Notes: generated by a model from the letters alone, not told the origin. A stretch of DNA of 64,000 nt from Corynebacterium amycolatum (GCF_016889425.1 NZ_CP069513.1:1364001-1428000), one strand, 5' to 3'; shown: positions 40,267-50,023, numbered from the stretch's first letter. A program made the numbers and translations.

Positions 40267-40992
40267 CTAAATCTGCCCCGACGTCGCCGTGAGAAATTCC
40301 AAGATTGCTCGCACACGGCGGTTTTCCTCGCCGGGCTCCAGATGCAGCTTCATAAAGATGTTGGACACGTGTTTCGCCACTGCCGCCCCGGAAAGCACGA
40401 GGTCATCGGCAATCTGCTTATTGGACTTGCCTCGTGCCATCAGCTCGAGCACTTCGCGTTCGCGCGCCGTTAAACTGGCTAGCCCCGATTTGCCGGACTG
40501 CATCAATGCCGTCGCCACATCAGGGTCAATCACCACGCCACCACCTGCGACGACCTCGAGCGAACCCAAGAAGTCCAGCACCTGGCCAACGCGGTCTTTG
40601 AGCAGATACCCGGTCCCGCCACTCGAGCTGCTGCCACTCGAGCCGACCCCAGTACCAACCCCAGCACTACCTCCAGCACCGCCCGGCGAGAACAACTCAC
40701 GCGCATACGCCGGCGCCACATACTGCGACAACACCATCACATTCAGCTGCGGATAACGCTCGCGCAACTCGACCGCCGCCCGCAGGCCGTCGTCACTCAT
40801 CTTCGGTGGCATGCGCACATCGGTAATCACCAGATCTGGCAACTCGCCCGTGTCATCAAAACGGTCATCGATGTCCGCCACCAGGCCGTGGGCAGTATCG
40901 ACCATCGCAATGACTTCATGTCCACGCTTTTCGACGAGCCCCGCGACCCCCTCCCGCAGGAGTGCCGAGTCATCCGCAATGACAATTTTCAT
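40267..40992 (-). CDS. NarL/LuxR-family response regulator with receiver insertion
   Basis: A 241-residue response regulator. The receiver domain has acidic pocket Asp7/Asp8, phospho-acceptor Asp58 (VITDVRMPP), Ser89 and Lys132 (YLLKD). The LuxR-type HTH follows ([28 protein letters not shown]). Between helix 4 and the Lys strand there is a Gly/Ser stretch at about 103-127 not expected in this fold. It overlaps the kinase gene by four bases, and the divergent ABC operon is the probable target. Confidence 0.92.
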   Translation of the reverse strand: MKIVIADDSALLREGVAGLVEKRGHEVIAMVDTAHGLVADIDDRFDDTGELPDLVITDVRMPPKMSDDGLRAAVELRERYPQLNVMVLSQYVAPAYARELFSPGGAGGSAGVGTGVGSSGSSSSGGTGYLLKDRVGQVLDFLGSLEVVAGGGVVIDPDVATALMQSGKSGLASLTAREREVLELMARGKSNKQIADDLVLSGAAVAKHVSNIFMKLHLEPGEENRRVRAILEFLTATSGQI

Positions 40993-41783
40993 TTTTTCTC
41001 CGCACCTTTCTTCTCTACGCTTTCCATATCCACGCCTTCCATTTCTCCAATGCCCGATTCCCAGCGATTTAGCATCAAGGGAATTCTGGCTATTACCTGC
41101 GTTGGCCCGCCTTCGGGAGAGTGCATGGTCATCGCACCGTCGAAAGTAGCTAGACGCTCTTTCATGCCCCGCAATCCGCGCCCCAACTTCGCACCACCGG
41201 GGCCTTGGTCGGTAATTGAAATATTCAGTGTTTGATCTGAGGTGAGCAACACAGAAACAGGGGCATTCGGTGCATATTTCGCCGCATTAGTCAGTACTTC
41301 TGCACAGAAAAAATATGCCGCGGCGAGCACGCTTTCCTCCAATTCCGGCAGGGGATAGGGAGTGTGCACAACAACGTGAGGGCCATACCCTTCAGCAATT
41401 TCCTCAACAGCCGCTTGCAGACCGCGATCGCGCAACACCTGCGGGTGAATTCCGTGGACTGTTCGTCGCAAAGCACGTAATCCATCCTCCAAATGGCCGC
41501 GCGTTTCCGACAGGAGCTGCATTAGTTCCTCATTGCCAGTCTTGGATGCCTCTAATTCCGCAAGTCCTAATTTCATTGAAGCCGCAACAATGTATTGCTG
41601 AGCTCCGTCGTGGAGGTCATTTTCGATGCGGCGACGTTCAATCTCAAAGGCTTCGGCAATTGTTCGTCGTGAAGCGGTAAGTTCGGCGATGCGGGCGGCG
41701 GCGGATTCCTCGTAGCTGCGTTTATGCGCTTTTTCGCGGCGGTTCGCGCCGATATATTTGCGGAAATAATCCTTCAGCTCCAT
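40989..41783 (-). CDS. Soluble sensor histidine kinase (HisKA_3 type)
   Basis: A 264-residue kinase lacking membrane helices. The phospho-acceptor is His58 in ERRRIENDLHDGAQQ, preceded by a coiled region, and the HATPase domain has EVLTNAAKYA (N box) and DQGPGG...GLRGMKERL (G boxes). Without a sensor domain or membrane anchor it may sense an intracellular signal or the state of the ABC system, as in other HK-ABC pairs. Co-translated with the response regulator. Confidence 0.9.
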   Translation of the reverse strand: MELKDYFRKYIGANRREKAHKRSYEESAAARIAELTASRRTIAEAFEIERRRIENDLHDGAQQYIVAASMKLGLAELEASKTGNEELMQLLSETRGHLEDGLRALRRTVHGIHPQVLRDRGLQAAVEEIAEGYGPHVVVHTPYPLPELEESVLAAAYFFCAEVLTNAAKYAPNAPVSVLLTSDQTLNISITDQGPGGAKLGRGLRGMKERLATFDGAMTMHSPEGGPTQVIARIPLMLNRWESGIGEMEGVDMESVEKKGAEKK

Positions 41784-41900
41784 AGTTTCCTATGGTACGA
41801 AAGCTCTGTGTGCGGAGGAATTAATTTCCGGCATGGTAGACCTAGCACTACCGCAAAAGGAAAGTGGGCACGGTGTTGAAATCGCCTCCGTGCGAGTGAA

Positions 41901-42626
41901 ATGAGTGTCATGACAGAGAACAACAGCCCAAGAAACGCACGACTTTGTATTCGTGACATCACTAAGTCCTACAATTCCGCTCCCGTTCTCACCGGCATTT
42001 CGCTGACCATTGAGCCCGGCGAAACCGTTGCAGTCATGGGACCGTCCGGTTCTGGTAAGTCCACGTTGCTGCACTGCATGTCCGGCGTGTTGCTGCCGGA
42101 CGACGGCGACGTCATCTTCGGTGACACCAAGATCAATTCGCTTTCCGACGCCGACCGCTCCGCCCTCCGCCTGCACGACTTCGGCTTCGTCTTCCAAGAC
42201 GGCCAGCTCCTGCCCGAGCTGACTGCCAGGGAAAACGTCGCTTTGCCAATGATTCTGCAGGGCAGGAAGCGCTCAACGTCACTCGCGCTTGCCGACGATG
42301 TACTCAGCCGCCTGGGCCTAAAAGACCTCACGCGCCGTCGCCCAGGACAAATGTCCGGCGGTCAAGCGCAACGTGTGGCCATTGCCCGCGCGATGGCCGG
42401 TGAGCCAGGTGTCATCTTTGCTGATGAGCCGACTGGCGCGTTGGACCAGTCCACAGGTCATGAGGTCATGCAGCAACTGATTGCGTTGGTGGAGCAGACC
42501 GGCACGACCTTGGTGATGGTTACTCACGATGTGAGGGTGGCCGACTGGTGTCGTCGACGTGTGGAGATCCGCGATGGCCTGATTCACGACGACCGCCTGC
42601 TGGCAGGAGCGGAGGTTACAAAGTGA
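41901..42626 (+). CDS. ABC transporter ATP-binding protein (MacB/LolD type)
   Basis: A 241-residue ATPase with Walker A GPSGSGKST at 47-55, the ABC signature MSGGQAQR, Walker B VIFADEPTGALD and the H-loop His in VTHD. Its partner permease overlaps by four bases (GTGA). It is transcribed away from the two-component genes, an arrangement common for regulated peptide or lipid exporters. A second ATG at 41910 is an alternative start. Confidence 0.92.
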   Translation: MSVMTENNSPRNARLCIRDITKSYNSAPVLTGISLTIEPGETVAVMGPSGSGKSTLLHCMSGVLLPDDGDVIFGDTKINSLSDADRSALRLHDFGFVFQDGQLLPELTARENVALPMILQGRKRSTSLALADDVLSRLGLKDLTRRRPGQMSGGQAQRVAIARAMAGEPGVIFADEPTGALDQSTGHEVMQQLIALVEQTGTTLVMVTHDVRVADWCRRRVEIRDGLIHDDRLLAGAEVTK

Positions 42627-44059
42627 GCACCGTAACTGAAGCACCAAAACCTCAAAGAATCCCTACCGGCGCACTAGCGGACCTGAGCACGCGGCTGCAG
42701 CGCGCCGGGCGTGAATCCCATTCGGGAAACGGCTGGTTATCCGCATTGTCCGTGGTGGCCATGACCGTGAGTACCTGGTTGGCGTTGGTCGTCGTCGGTG
42801 GCACGGCCATGTTTTACCGCCGTTGGCAGGCTGAGCCAAAGCTGCCGCCGAACCCAACGCCTGAGGATTACATGAATCAAGGTCAGGGCGAGATGTACCT
42901 GCAGCTGGCACTCGTGGCCTGTGTTTTTGTGATTCCGGCAATGGTTTCGCTGGTGGCACAGTCGGCGGTGCTTGGCGCTGCAGGGCGGGAGCAGCGACTG
43001 GCAACTCTGCGCTTGATTGGTCTGTCTAACAGGGCAGTTACACGCATGGTTATTATCGAAACCCTCGTGTTGGCGGCTGTTGGGCTTGTGGTGGGCACGC
43101 TCTTGTCGGTTGCCACCGCGCCATTCTGGGCGATGATCAAGTTCGATAATGACTACCTGGATACCTGGGACATGCTGCTGTCTTGGTGGGGCTACCCACT
43201 CGTCTGGGGTGCCGTGGTGCTTCTCGCGCTCTTTGCGGCTGTGGTTGGTTTGCGTAGGGTGATGATTTCACCGCTTGGCGTTAGCCGTAAAGAAGTGCCC
43301 AAGTCGATGAAGGCATGGCGCATGATTGTGGCCGCTGTTATCGGTGCGGGTGTGCTGTACGTGGTTGGCAACTCCAATATCGCGGGTGGAACCCTCTCGA
43401 CCATAATTGGTGTCGCAGCGATGATGTACCTGATGGTCTGGGCAATTGGCCTAGTGGCGCCTTTCTTTATCCAGCTTGTTGCCCGCATTTCCAGCTTCTT
43501 CGGTACTTCAAGTGATTTTGTGGCGACGCGACGAGTAGCGACTAACGCTAAGGAATCGTGGCGTCGAGTAAGTTCCATGGCCTTCCTGTCCCTGCTGCTT
43601 GGCTACACAATGATGGTGCCTGGCGAAGACAAGATTGAAGAGGTTGCAGACGCCACATTCGCGCACGATATTGCAACCGGTGTGACTATCACTTTCGTAA
43701 TCGGTTTCATTCTGCTGCTGGTATCGACCGTGCTGACTCAGGCCTCAGCTGTCTATGAAGAGGCATCGCTGACAAAGGCGCTGGACTTCATCGGTACTCC
43801 AATCACCTTCCACCGCACGGTCACTTTTAAGCAGACATTCTTCCCCATGCTTGTGACCAGCATCTTCGGCTTTGTCATGGGTGCGCTGTTGGGGGCGTTC
43901 ATGTTCGGTCCGGTCGCGAACGAAATCACTTTTGGGCAACGCTCACTTGTTGTTGCGCTGGCGTACGTCTTGGGAGTTTTGGCAGTTGGCGCTGCGACCT
44001 TGGCTGTCGATCCACTTCGCCGCAAGCTGCTGGGACGTCAGATTCGCCACAACGACTAG
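42623..44059 (+). CDS. FtsX-like ABC permease
   Basis: A 478-residue membrane protein with a large first loop after helix 1 and two FtsX-like blocks of three to four helices, the pattern of MacB/BceB-type exporters. It starts at GTG 42623, overlapping the ATPase stop; the upstream in-frame ATG inside the ATPase was rejected. It probably works with the ATPase in export or resistance to a membrane-active compound; the substrate is unknown. A tandem 19-base duplication spans its stop codon. Confidence 0.88.
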   Translation: MSTVTEAPKPQRIPTGALADLSTRLQRAGRESHSGNGWLSALSVVAMTVSTWLALVVVGGTAMFYRRWQAEPKLPPNPTPEDYMNQGQGEMYLQLALVACVFVIPAMVSLVAQSAVLGAAGREQRLATLRLIGLSNRAVTRMVIIETLVLAAVGLVVGTLLSVATAPFWAMIKFDNDYLDTWDMLLSWWGYPLVWGAVVLLALFAAVVGLRRVMISPLGVSRKEVPKSMKAWRMIVAAVIGAGVLYVVGNSNIAGGTLSTIIGVAAMMYLMVWAIGLVAPFFIQLVARISSFFGTSSDFVATRRVATNAKESWRRVSSMAFLSLLLGYTMMVPGEDKIEEVADATFAHDIATGVTITFVIGFILLLVSTVLTQASAVYEEASLTKALDFIGTPITFHRTVTFKQTFFPMLVTSIFGFVMGALLGAFMFGPVANEITFGQRSLVVALAYVLGVLAVGAATLAVDPLRRKLLGRQIRHND

Positions 44060-44086
44060 TCGCCATTGCAACGACTAGTTGCCATT
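44050..44086 (+). repeat. Tandem 18/19-bp duplication across a stop codon
   Basis: CAACGACTAGTCGCCATT at 44050-44067 is repeated at 44069-44086 with one change (C to T). The first copy contains the permease's last codons and its TAG. Confidence 0.7.
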
Positions 44087-44240
44087 AAAAGGGCAGTGGA
44101 GTGGCCGTGCAGTGGTGCTCGGCCAGTTCCTTAGGGTTCAACTTGAGGATTAGAGCTCGTAACCAACTGTGGTTCATCTGATAACCAAGCATTCATCTCA
44201 CAACCACGTAATTTCTACCTCTGACTTTTAGCCTGAGGGC

Positions 44241-45515
44241 ATGCGTACCTACGTGCTTGATACCTCGGTCCTGCTGTCCGATCCCCACGCCACCAAGAAG
44301 TTCGACGAGCACCAAGTTGTGCTTCCGCTGGTCGTGGTGAGTGAGTTGGAGGCCAAGCGCCACCACCCAGAGCTGGGGTGGTTCGCCCGAGAAGCGCTCC
44401 GTTTCCTCGAAGAGCTGCGCTACCGCTACGGCCACCTGGACCGGCCTGTGCCCGCCAATGACCTTGGCGGGTTTATGCATATTGAGCTCAACCACTCCGA
44501 TCCTTCCATCCTCCCCGCAGGCTTCCGCACCGCCGAAAATGATCACCGCATTCTCGCTTGCGCCCTTAACCTTCAGCACGATGGCCATGATGTCGTGCTG
44601 GTCACCAAGGACATTCCGCTTCGCGTTAAGGCTGGGGCGGTGGGATTGCCTGCCGACGATTACCGCGCCCAGGACGTCGTACTGACTGGGTACTCGGGAA
44701 TGGTGGAAGTGGACGTCGACCCGGAGGAAATTGATCGTCTCTTCGCCAATGGCTTTTTGGAGCTCGAGCAGGTTCAGGAGCAGCCGCTGCACTGCGGCGT
44801 GCAGCTCAGCGCCGGTAGCCAGTCTGCGCTGGCAAGGGTGAGCGCCCCGGGCGTCGTCAAGCTTGTGCGGGGCGATACGGAGGCGTTTGGGCTGAAGGGG
44901 CGGTCGGCGGAGCAGCGTGTGGCGCTCGACCTGCTGTTGGATGACTCGGTGGGGATTGTTTCCCTCGGCGGCCGAGCCGGCACGGGTAAGTCGGCGCTTG
45001 CGCTGTGCGCGGGTCTGGAGTCGGTGCTGGAGCGCGGTCTGCATCGCCGAATCGTGGTGTTTCGTCCGCTCTACGCGGTCGGTGGCCAGAACCTTGGTTA
45101 CCTGCCCGGTAGTGAGGACGAAAAGATGAACCCGTGGGCGCAGGCTGTTTACGACACGCTGGAGGGGCTGGTCTCGGAGAACGTCATGGATGAGATTGCC
45201 TCGCGCGACATGCTAGAGGTACTGCCGTTGACTCACATTCGCGGTCGTAGCCTGCATGACAGCTTCGTGATTGTCGATGAGGCACAGTCGCTGGAGCGCA
45301 ACGTACTGCTGACGGTACTGTCGCGTCTTGGTAGCAATTCCCGGGTCATCCTTACGCACGATGTGGCGCAGCGTGACAACCTGCGCGTCGGCCGCCATGA
45401 CGGTGTACAGGCGGTGATTGAAAAACTCAAGGGTAATGAGCTTTTTGCACACATCACGCTGAAGCGCTCGGAGCGCTCGAAGATTGCGGAGCTCGTGACG
45501 GGGCTGCTCGATTAA
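44241..45515 (+). CDS. phoH2: PIN-PhoH fusion protein (PhoH2 type)
   Basis: A 424-residue protein joining an N-terminal PIN ribonuclease domain (first Asp7 in [31 protein letters not shown]) to a C-terminal PhoH helicase-like ATPase ([22 protein letters not shown]). In mycobacteria the PhoH2 homologue unwinds and cuts RNA and is controlled by a short upstream element, PhoAT. I see no credible PhoAT counterpart in the 180 bases upstream. It is distinct from the YbeZ-type PhoH at 19927. Confidence 0.9.
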   Translation: MRTYVLDTSVLLSDPHATKKFDEHQVVLPLVVVSELEAKRHHPELGWFAREALRFLEELRYRYGHLDRPVPANDLGGFMHIELNHSDPSILPAGFRTAENDHRILACALNLQHDGHDVVLVTKDIPLRVKAGAVGLPADDYRAQDVVLTGYSGMVEVDVDPEEIDRLFANGFLELEQVQEQPLHCGVQLSAGSQSALARVSAPGVVKLVRGDTEAFGLKGRSAEQRVALDLLLDDSVGIVSLGGRAGTGKSALALCAGLESVLERGLHRRIVVFRPLYAVGGQNLGYLPGSEDEKMNPWAQAVYDTLEGLVSENVMDEIASRDMLEVLPLTHIRGRSLHDSFVIVDEAQSLERNVLLTVLSRLGSNSRVILTHDVAQRDNLRVGRHDGVQAVIEKLKGNELFAHITLKRSERSKIAELVTGLLD

Positions 45516-45612
45516 GAGTAAGCTTATGAGGCAGATACGTAGGAGCTGTTCCTGCGGTTACTTTCACTCGGATCGTTCGGCACGTACCTGCCGATGAAAG
45601 GTTTGCATTCAC

Positions 45613-46749
45613 ATGGCTACTGTGACTTTTTCTGATGCCACTCGCATTTACCCTGGTGCGACGAAGCCTTCTGTGGACAAGTTCAACTTGGAAATTGCCG
45701 ATGGTGAGTTCCTGGTTCTGGTGGGCCCCTCCGGTTGTGGTAAGTCCACAACACTGCGCATGCTTGCCGGTCTGGAAGAAGTCAATGAGGGCAAGATTTT
45801 CATTGGAGATCGTGATGTGACCAATGTCTCGCCCAAGGATCGCGATATTGCGATGGTCTTCCAGAACTACGCACTGTACCCGCATATGACGGTGCGCGAG
45901 AACATGGGCTTCGCGCTCAAGATTGCTGGTGTGGACAAGGACGAGATTGACCGTCGTGTCGAAGAGGCTGCAAAGACTCTGGATCTAACTCAGTTCCTGG
46001 ACCGCAAGCCTAAGGCTCTGTCCGGTGGTCAGCGTCAGCGTGTGGCAATGGGGCGTGCGATTGTGCGCAAGCCGCAGGTGTTCCTGATGGACGAGCCGTT
46101 GTCGAACCTGGACGCGAAGCTGCGTGTTCAAACCCGCACACAGATTGCGGCCATGCAGCGTCGGATGGGCGTGACCACGATGTATGTCACCCACGATCAG
46201 ACTGAGGCGCTGACCATGGGCGACCGCATCGCCGTTATTAACTTCGGTGTTCTGCAGCAGGTCGGTACTCCGCGTGAACTCTACGAAACCCCGGCAAACG
46301 AATTCGTCGCAGGCTTCATTGGCTCACCTGCGATGAACCTGGGCACGTTCAACGTCTCGAATGGTTACGCCACGTTGGGTGAGGCCAAGATTAAGCTGCC
46401 GGAAGCAACACTTGCTGCAATCGTGCCGGAGGATCAGAACCAGATTATTGTGGGCTTCCGTCCGGAGGCATTTGACCTGGTCGAGGGGCCGGGCGATGAC
46501 GTCATTCCGGTGCAGGTCAATTTGGTCGAGGAATTGGGCTCCGATGCATTCATGTATGGCGACCTCGTCGGTGGTGGAGCACTGAGTTCCGGATCCTCCT
46601 CTAATCCGGACGAAGAGGAGCACGGTCAGGTGGTTATTCGTACCGCCCCGCGCACCGCGCCGAAGTTGGGCTCGGTAGTTTACGGCAAGATTCGCCCGGG
46701 CATGCTGCACCTGTTCTCTAAGTCGACTGGTATGCGCCTTCCAGCTTAA
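45613..46749 (+). CDS. musK: Sugar ABC transporter ATPase MusK/MsiK-like
   Basis: A 378-residue ATPase of the MalK/UgpC type. Walker A GPSGCGKST is at 38-46; the signature LSGGQRQRVAMGR, Walker B VFLMDEPLSNLDAKLR and a C-terminal regulatory OB domain follow. Such proteins energise sugar importers, sometimes several from one gene. The gene order matches C. glutamicum musK upstream of musEFG-musI, a maltose importer, so that assignment is likely but rests on synteny rather than on substrate-binding residues. Confidence 0.88.
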   Translation: MATVTFSDATRIYPGATKPSVDKFNLEIADGEFLVLVGPSGCGKSTTLRMLAGLEEVNEGKIFIGDRDVTNVSPKDRDIAMVFQNYALYPHMTVRENMGFALKIAGVDKDEIDRRVEEAAKTLDLTQFLDRKPKALSGGQRQRVAMGRAIVRKPQVFLMDEPLSNLDAKLRVQTRTQIAAMQRRMGVTTMYVTHDQTEALTMGDRIAVINFGVLQQVGTPRELYETPANEFVAGFIGSPAMNLGTFNVSNGYATLGEAKIKLPEATLAAIVPEDQNQIIVGFRPEAFDLVEGPGDDVIPVQVNLVEELGSDAFMYGDLVGGGALSSGSSSNPDEEEHGQVVIRTAPRTAPKLGSVVYGKIRPGMLHLFSKSTGMRLPA

Positions 46750-46810
46750 ACTCCTACGTTTAGATGAAATGAGTAGCTGGTAGGGCAGCAGGACAGTTTT
46801 AGGAGCCACC

Positions 46811-48034
46811 GTGTCGGAAACTATGAAAATAGCCGCGACAACGGTGGCTTCGAAGCTTTTGCGCCTTCCTTGGCATATACCTCTGGAACAGTGGCCAGAT
46901 GATTTGTTAGCCGCCCTACCTCAGGGAATTTCCCGGCACATTGTCCGATTCGTCAACTTAGACGACCGCGTCATTGCAGTGAAAGAAATTGGTGAGTTCA
47001 CTGCTCATCATGAATACCGAATGTTGCGTGACCTGATCAGGCTCGGTGCTCCATCGGTTCGCCCGCTCGCGGTAATTACCGGCCGTAAGGATGCAGATGG
47101 CGAACCGTTAACTGCCGCACTCGTCACAGAACATCTCGAGTATTCGCTGCCGTATCGTGCAGTTTTTTCTCAACAGGTCACCCGCGAAACTGTGGTTCGC
47201 CTGATTGACTCTTTAGCAGTTCTGCTAGTTCGTCTGCATCTGCTTGGTTTTTACTGGGGTGACGTGTCGCTGTCGAACACTCTGTTTCGTCGTGACGCAG
47301 ATGCCTTTTCCGCCTACCTTGTCGACGCGGAGACGGGAGATTTGCAAGGTACGCTCTCAGATTCCCGCAGGCTCTACGATGTCGACGTTGCCCATACCAA
47401 TATCATCGGGGAGCTCATGGATCTGCAGGCCGGCGGATTCCTGGATCCTGAAATGGATGTAATTGCGGTGGGTAGACGCATTATTGAGCGTTATGAAGAT
47501 CTGTGGCAAGAGCTGACGGGGGAAGAATCCATCGGTGTTGAGGAGCCTTGGCTTGTCGATGAGCGGATGCGCAGGCTCAATGACCTCGGTTTCGATGTCG
47601 GTGAGCTGAAAGTCACGAGTGATGGTGGCCGCGTTGTGTTCCGACCACGGGTGGTTGACGCAGGCCATCATCATCGGCAGCTGATGCGGCTGACAGGATT
47701 GGACGTGCAAGAGGGGCAAGCGAGGAGGATGCTCAATAGTATGCAGACCTTTCGGTTGTCGGAAGGTCTGGAAGGGATCCCGCTAGAGCAAGTTGCGCAC
47801 CGATGGCTGCGTGAAGTTTTCGAGGCCACAATCCTGGCTGTGCCCGAGGGGCTGCGTGGAAGGCTGCAGGATGCGCAGATTTTCCACGAGGTCTTGGAAC
47901 ATCGCTGGTACATAGCGGAAAAACGCCGTGCGGATGTGCCGCTTCAAGAAGCGGTGCAGAGCTACGTGGCCCGAGTGTTGCCCGGGCATCGCGACGAGTC
48001 CGTATATCTTCCGGCGAGCGATGAGGTCGAGTAG
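46811..48034 (+). CDS. DUF4032 protein with kinase-like N-terminus
   Basis: A 407-residue soluble protein. The N-terminal 240 residues have a degenerate protein/LPS-kinase-like fold: a Lys in VIAVKEIG, an Glu-containing helix, and GDVSLSNTLF with VDAETGD, which resemble the catalytic and metal loops. The C-terminal part from about 260 is DUF4032. It begins at GTG 46811, 61 bases after musK. Actinobacterial DUF4032 proteins are uncharacterised; context suggests regulation of, or phosphorylation connected to, sugar import. Confidence 0.8.
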   Translation: MSETMKIAATTVASKLLRLPWHIPLEQWPDDLLAALPQGISRHIVRFVNLDDRVIAVKEIGEFTAHHEYRMLRDLIRLGAPSVRPLAVITGRKDADGEPLTAALVTEHLEYSLPYRAVFSQQVTRETVVRLIDSLAVLLVRLHLLGFYWGDVSLSNTLFRRDADAFSAYLVDAETGDLQGTLSDSRRLYDVDVAHTNIIGELMDLQAGGFLDPEMDVIAVGRRIIERYEDLWQELTGEESIGVEEPWLVDERMRRLNDLGFDVGELKVTSDGGRVVFRPRVVDAGHHHRQLMRLTGLDVQEGQARRMLNSMQTFRLSEGLEGIPLEQVAHRWLREVFEATILAVPEGLRGRLQDAQIFHEVLEHRWYIAEKRRADVPLQEAVQSYVARVLPGHRDESVYLPASDEVE

Positions 48035-48515
48035 CTCTCTAAAAGCAGACTGTTGAGCGTACGATTATTTCAAAAGTGACAACCAAACGACCTACCAGAA
48101 TGTATATAAAAATATACATACAGGCCAAACAGGGGTACTTTTGGCGGTCGGGTGGTTGTCGGGTCTGTGTGTGATTGTCGCGGCCAGGTGCTTGCTTTGG
48201 TGTCGGTAGATGGCTCTGTTCAGTGAAAACAGCTCGAGAACAGCTCTAATTCTAGGTGTGTTTTCGAGAGCTTTTACTATTTTTCTCCTTTGCATTTGTT
48301 CACAGCTGACTGAAGGCCAACCTAAATTGGTTTTGGTCAAGTAAGATTTTGGTGAGACCGAATGCCCGCGTGGGTGGCATCGAAGTTCGCATGAAAGGCT
48401 ACTTCTAGCCGCAGGGCGGGATAATCCAATTAGGCCACGGCTGTTGGCAAATATCCGTCCGAATTACTCGGAGGGTGCCATTGAAGTGGCCTTTCTTCTC
48501 AAGGGAGAAAATATA
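48035..48515. other. Long leader before the sugar-binding protein gene
   Basis: No gene is supported in these 480 bases. A perfect 8-bp AT-rich palindrome with 4-nt loop is at 48100-48119 (ATGTATAT / ATATACAT), a possible operator, and the last 20 bases contain the ribosome-binding site AGGGAG for musE. The sequence GATAAT at 48420-48425 could be a -10 box, but no good -35 box goes with it. Confidence 0.4.
48100..48119. promoter_or_regulatory. AT-rich palindrome upstream of the binding-protein gene
   Basis: ATGTATAT, four A, ATATACAT: a perfect inverted repeat 400 bases before musE and 65 bases after the DUF4032 stop. Symmetry suggests a repressor operator; it has no T-run and so is not a terminator. 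Confidence 0.35.
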
Positions 48516-49844
48516 GTGAAGAACTTCAAGCGCCTTTCAGCTCTGTGTGCAGCAGGCCTGATGGCAACCGCTGGTTTGGTTGCGTGCTCGAGTGATGATG
48601 CGGTTGCAGATGGTGGTGTCTACTTCCTTAACTTCAAGCCGGAGCAGGATGCCGCATATCAGAAGATTGCGAAGGCATACACTGACAAGACTGGTGTTCA
48701 GGTCAAGGTCGTTACCGCTGCTTCGAATTCCTATGAGCAGACTCTGAAGGCCGAGATTGGTAAAAAGGACGCGCCAACACTGTTCCAAGTCAATGGTCCG
48801 GCGGGCCTGCGTACTTGGCAGGAATACATGGCAGACATGTCTGACACTGAAATTGCACAAAACCTCAACGAGGGCATTGAGCCGCTGAAGGGGGAGGACG
48901 GCAAGGTATACGGCGTCCCGTTTGCAGTCGAGGGATTTGGCCTGATCTATAACGAAGAGATCATGGACAAGTACTTCGCGATGCCTGATGCCAAGGCCAA
49001 GAGCATCGACGAAATCAAGGCCTTCGGAAAGCTGAAGGAAGTCGCTGAGGACATGCAGGCCAAGAAGGACAAGCTGGGAATCTCCGGCACCTTCGCTTCC
49101 ACCTCGCTCGCATCCGGTGAGGATTGGCGCTGGCAGACGCACTTGGCCAACGGGCCGGTTCATTATGAATTCGAGGACCTTGGCACCAAGGAAACCGCTG
49201 ATGTGAAGTTCAAGTACAACAAGGAGTTCAAGAACCTCTTTGATTTGTACCTGAATAACTCCACTGTCGAAAAGACTCTGGCCCCGTCGAAGGCTGTGTC
49301 CGACTCGATGGCTGAGTTCGCTCAGGGCAAGGCCGCTATGGTTCAGAATGGCAACTGGGCATGGTCCCAGATCAACGATGTCTCTGGCAACGTGGTCAAG
49401 CAGGACAAGATTAAGTTCATGCCTATGTACATGGGTCTGAAGGACGAGGATAAGACCGGCATCTCGGTTGGTACTGAAAACTACCTGACGGTCAACTCCA
49501 AGGCTTCGGAGGCTTCCCAAAAGGCAACGAAGGACTTCGTCAATTGGCTGTTCAACACCGATGAGGGCAAGAAGTACGTCGTCGAGGATCTTGGATTCAT
49601 CGCTCCGTTCCAGAACTTCACTGAAGCCGACACCCCGAATGACCCGCTGGCCAAGGAAGTTGCCGCAGCAATTGAGAACGAGGATCTGACCACCATCCCG
49701 TGGGACTTCCAGTACTTCCCGTCTCAGCAGTTCAAGGATGATTTTGGCGCAGCGCTGGCGCAGTACGCTTCCGGAAAGATGCCGTGGGACAAGGTTGTCG
49801 AGACTTTCGCCGACAGCTGGAATGCGGAATCTCCAAACAATTAA
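48516..49844 (+). CDS. musE: Sugar ABC transporter substrate-binding lipoprotein MusE-like
   Basis: A 442-residue lipoprotein from GTG 48516 (AGGGAG nine bases upstream). Signal: KNFKR, hydrophobic core, lipobox LVAC with Cys24 as the lipidated residue. The mature protein is a cluster-1 (MalE-type) solute-binding fold with Trp-rich sugar contacts (TWQEYMADM, NGNWAWSQI). Synteny suggests maltose/maltodextrin. It is separated from the permease genes by a stem-loop, consistent with its being made in excess. Confidence 0.88.
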   Translation: MKNFKRLSALCAAGLMATAGLVACSSDDAVADGGVYFLNFKPEQDAAYQKIAKAYTDKTGVQVKVVTAASNSYEQTLKAEIGKKDAPTLFQVNGPAGLRTWQEYMADMSDTEIAQNLNEGIEPLKGEDGKVYGVPFAVEGFGLIYNEEIMDKYFAMPDAKAKSIDEIKAFGKLKEVAEDMQAKKDKLGISGTFASTSLASGEDWRWQTHLANGPVHYEFEDLGTKETADVKFKYNKEFKNLFDLYLNNSTVEKTLAPSKAVSDSMAEFAQGKAAMVQNGNWAWSQINDVSGNVVKQDKIKFMPMYMGLKDEDKTGISVGTENYLTVNSKASEASQKATKDFVNWLFNTDEGKKYVVEDLGFIAPFQNFTEADTPNDPLAKEVAAAIENEDLTTIPWDFQYFPSQQFKDDFGAALAQYASGKMPWDKVVETFADSWNAESPNN

Positions 49845-49939
49845 ATACCAGCAAATCAAAGGTGAGCCATTCCATCGGTGAGTGTGAAGCGAAAGTTTCT
49901 CGTGCATGAACAACCGACGGAATGAGTTCAACCAATGGC

Positions 49940-50000
49940 AAGGCGGAGCTCGGGGCTCGGTGACCTGTTAAACCGGTCTCGAGGCACCGGGCTCCGCCTT
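49940..50000 (+). terminator. Stem-loop between binding-protein and permease genes
   Basis: AAGGCGGAGC (49940-49949) pairs with GCTCCGCCTT (49991-50000) and an inner CGGTG/CACCG adds to the stem; the weak T tail suggests partial termination or mRNA stabilisation rather than a full stop. Confidence 0.6.
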
Positions 50001-50023
50001 TAGCTTTAGGAGCGGTGTTGTAA

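Noticed and set aside
44090..44240. A PhoAT-like short gene before phoH2
   Set aside because: Only a 26-codon GTG frame exists, without ribosome-binding site or overlap with phoH2.
48537..49931. 464-codon minus-strand frame opposite the sugar-binding protein gene
   Set aside because: Shadow frame; the plus strand has a lipobox and binding-protein fold.
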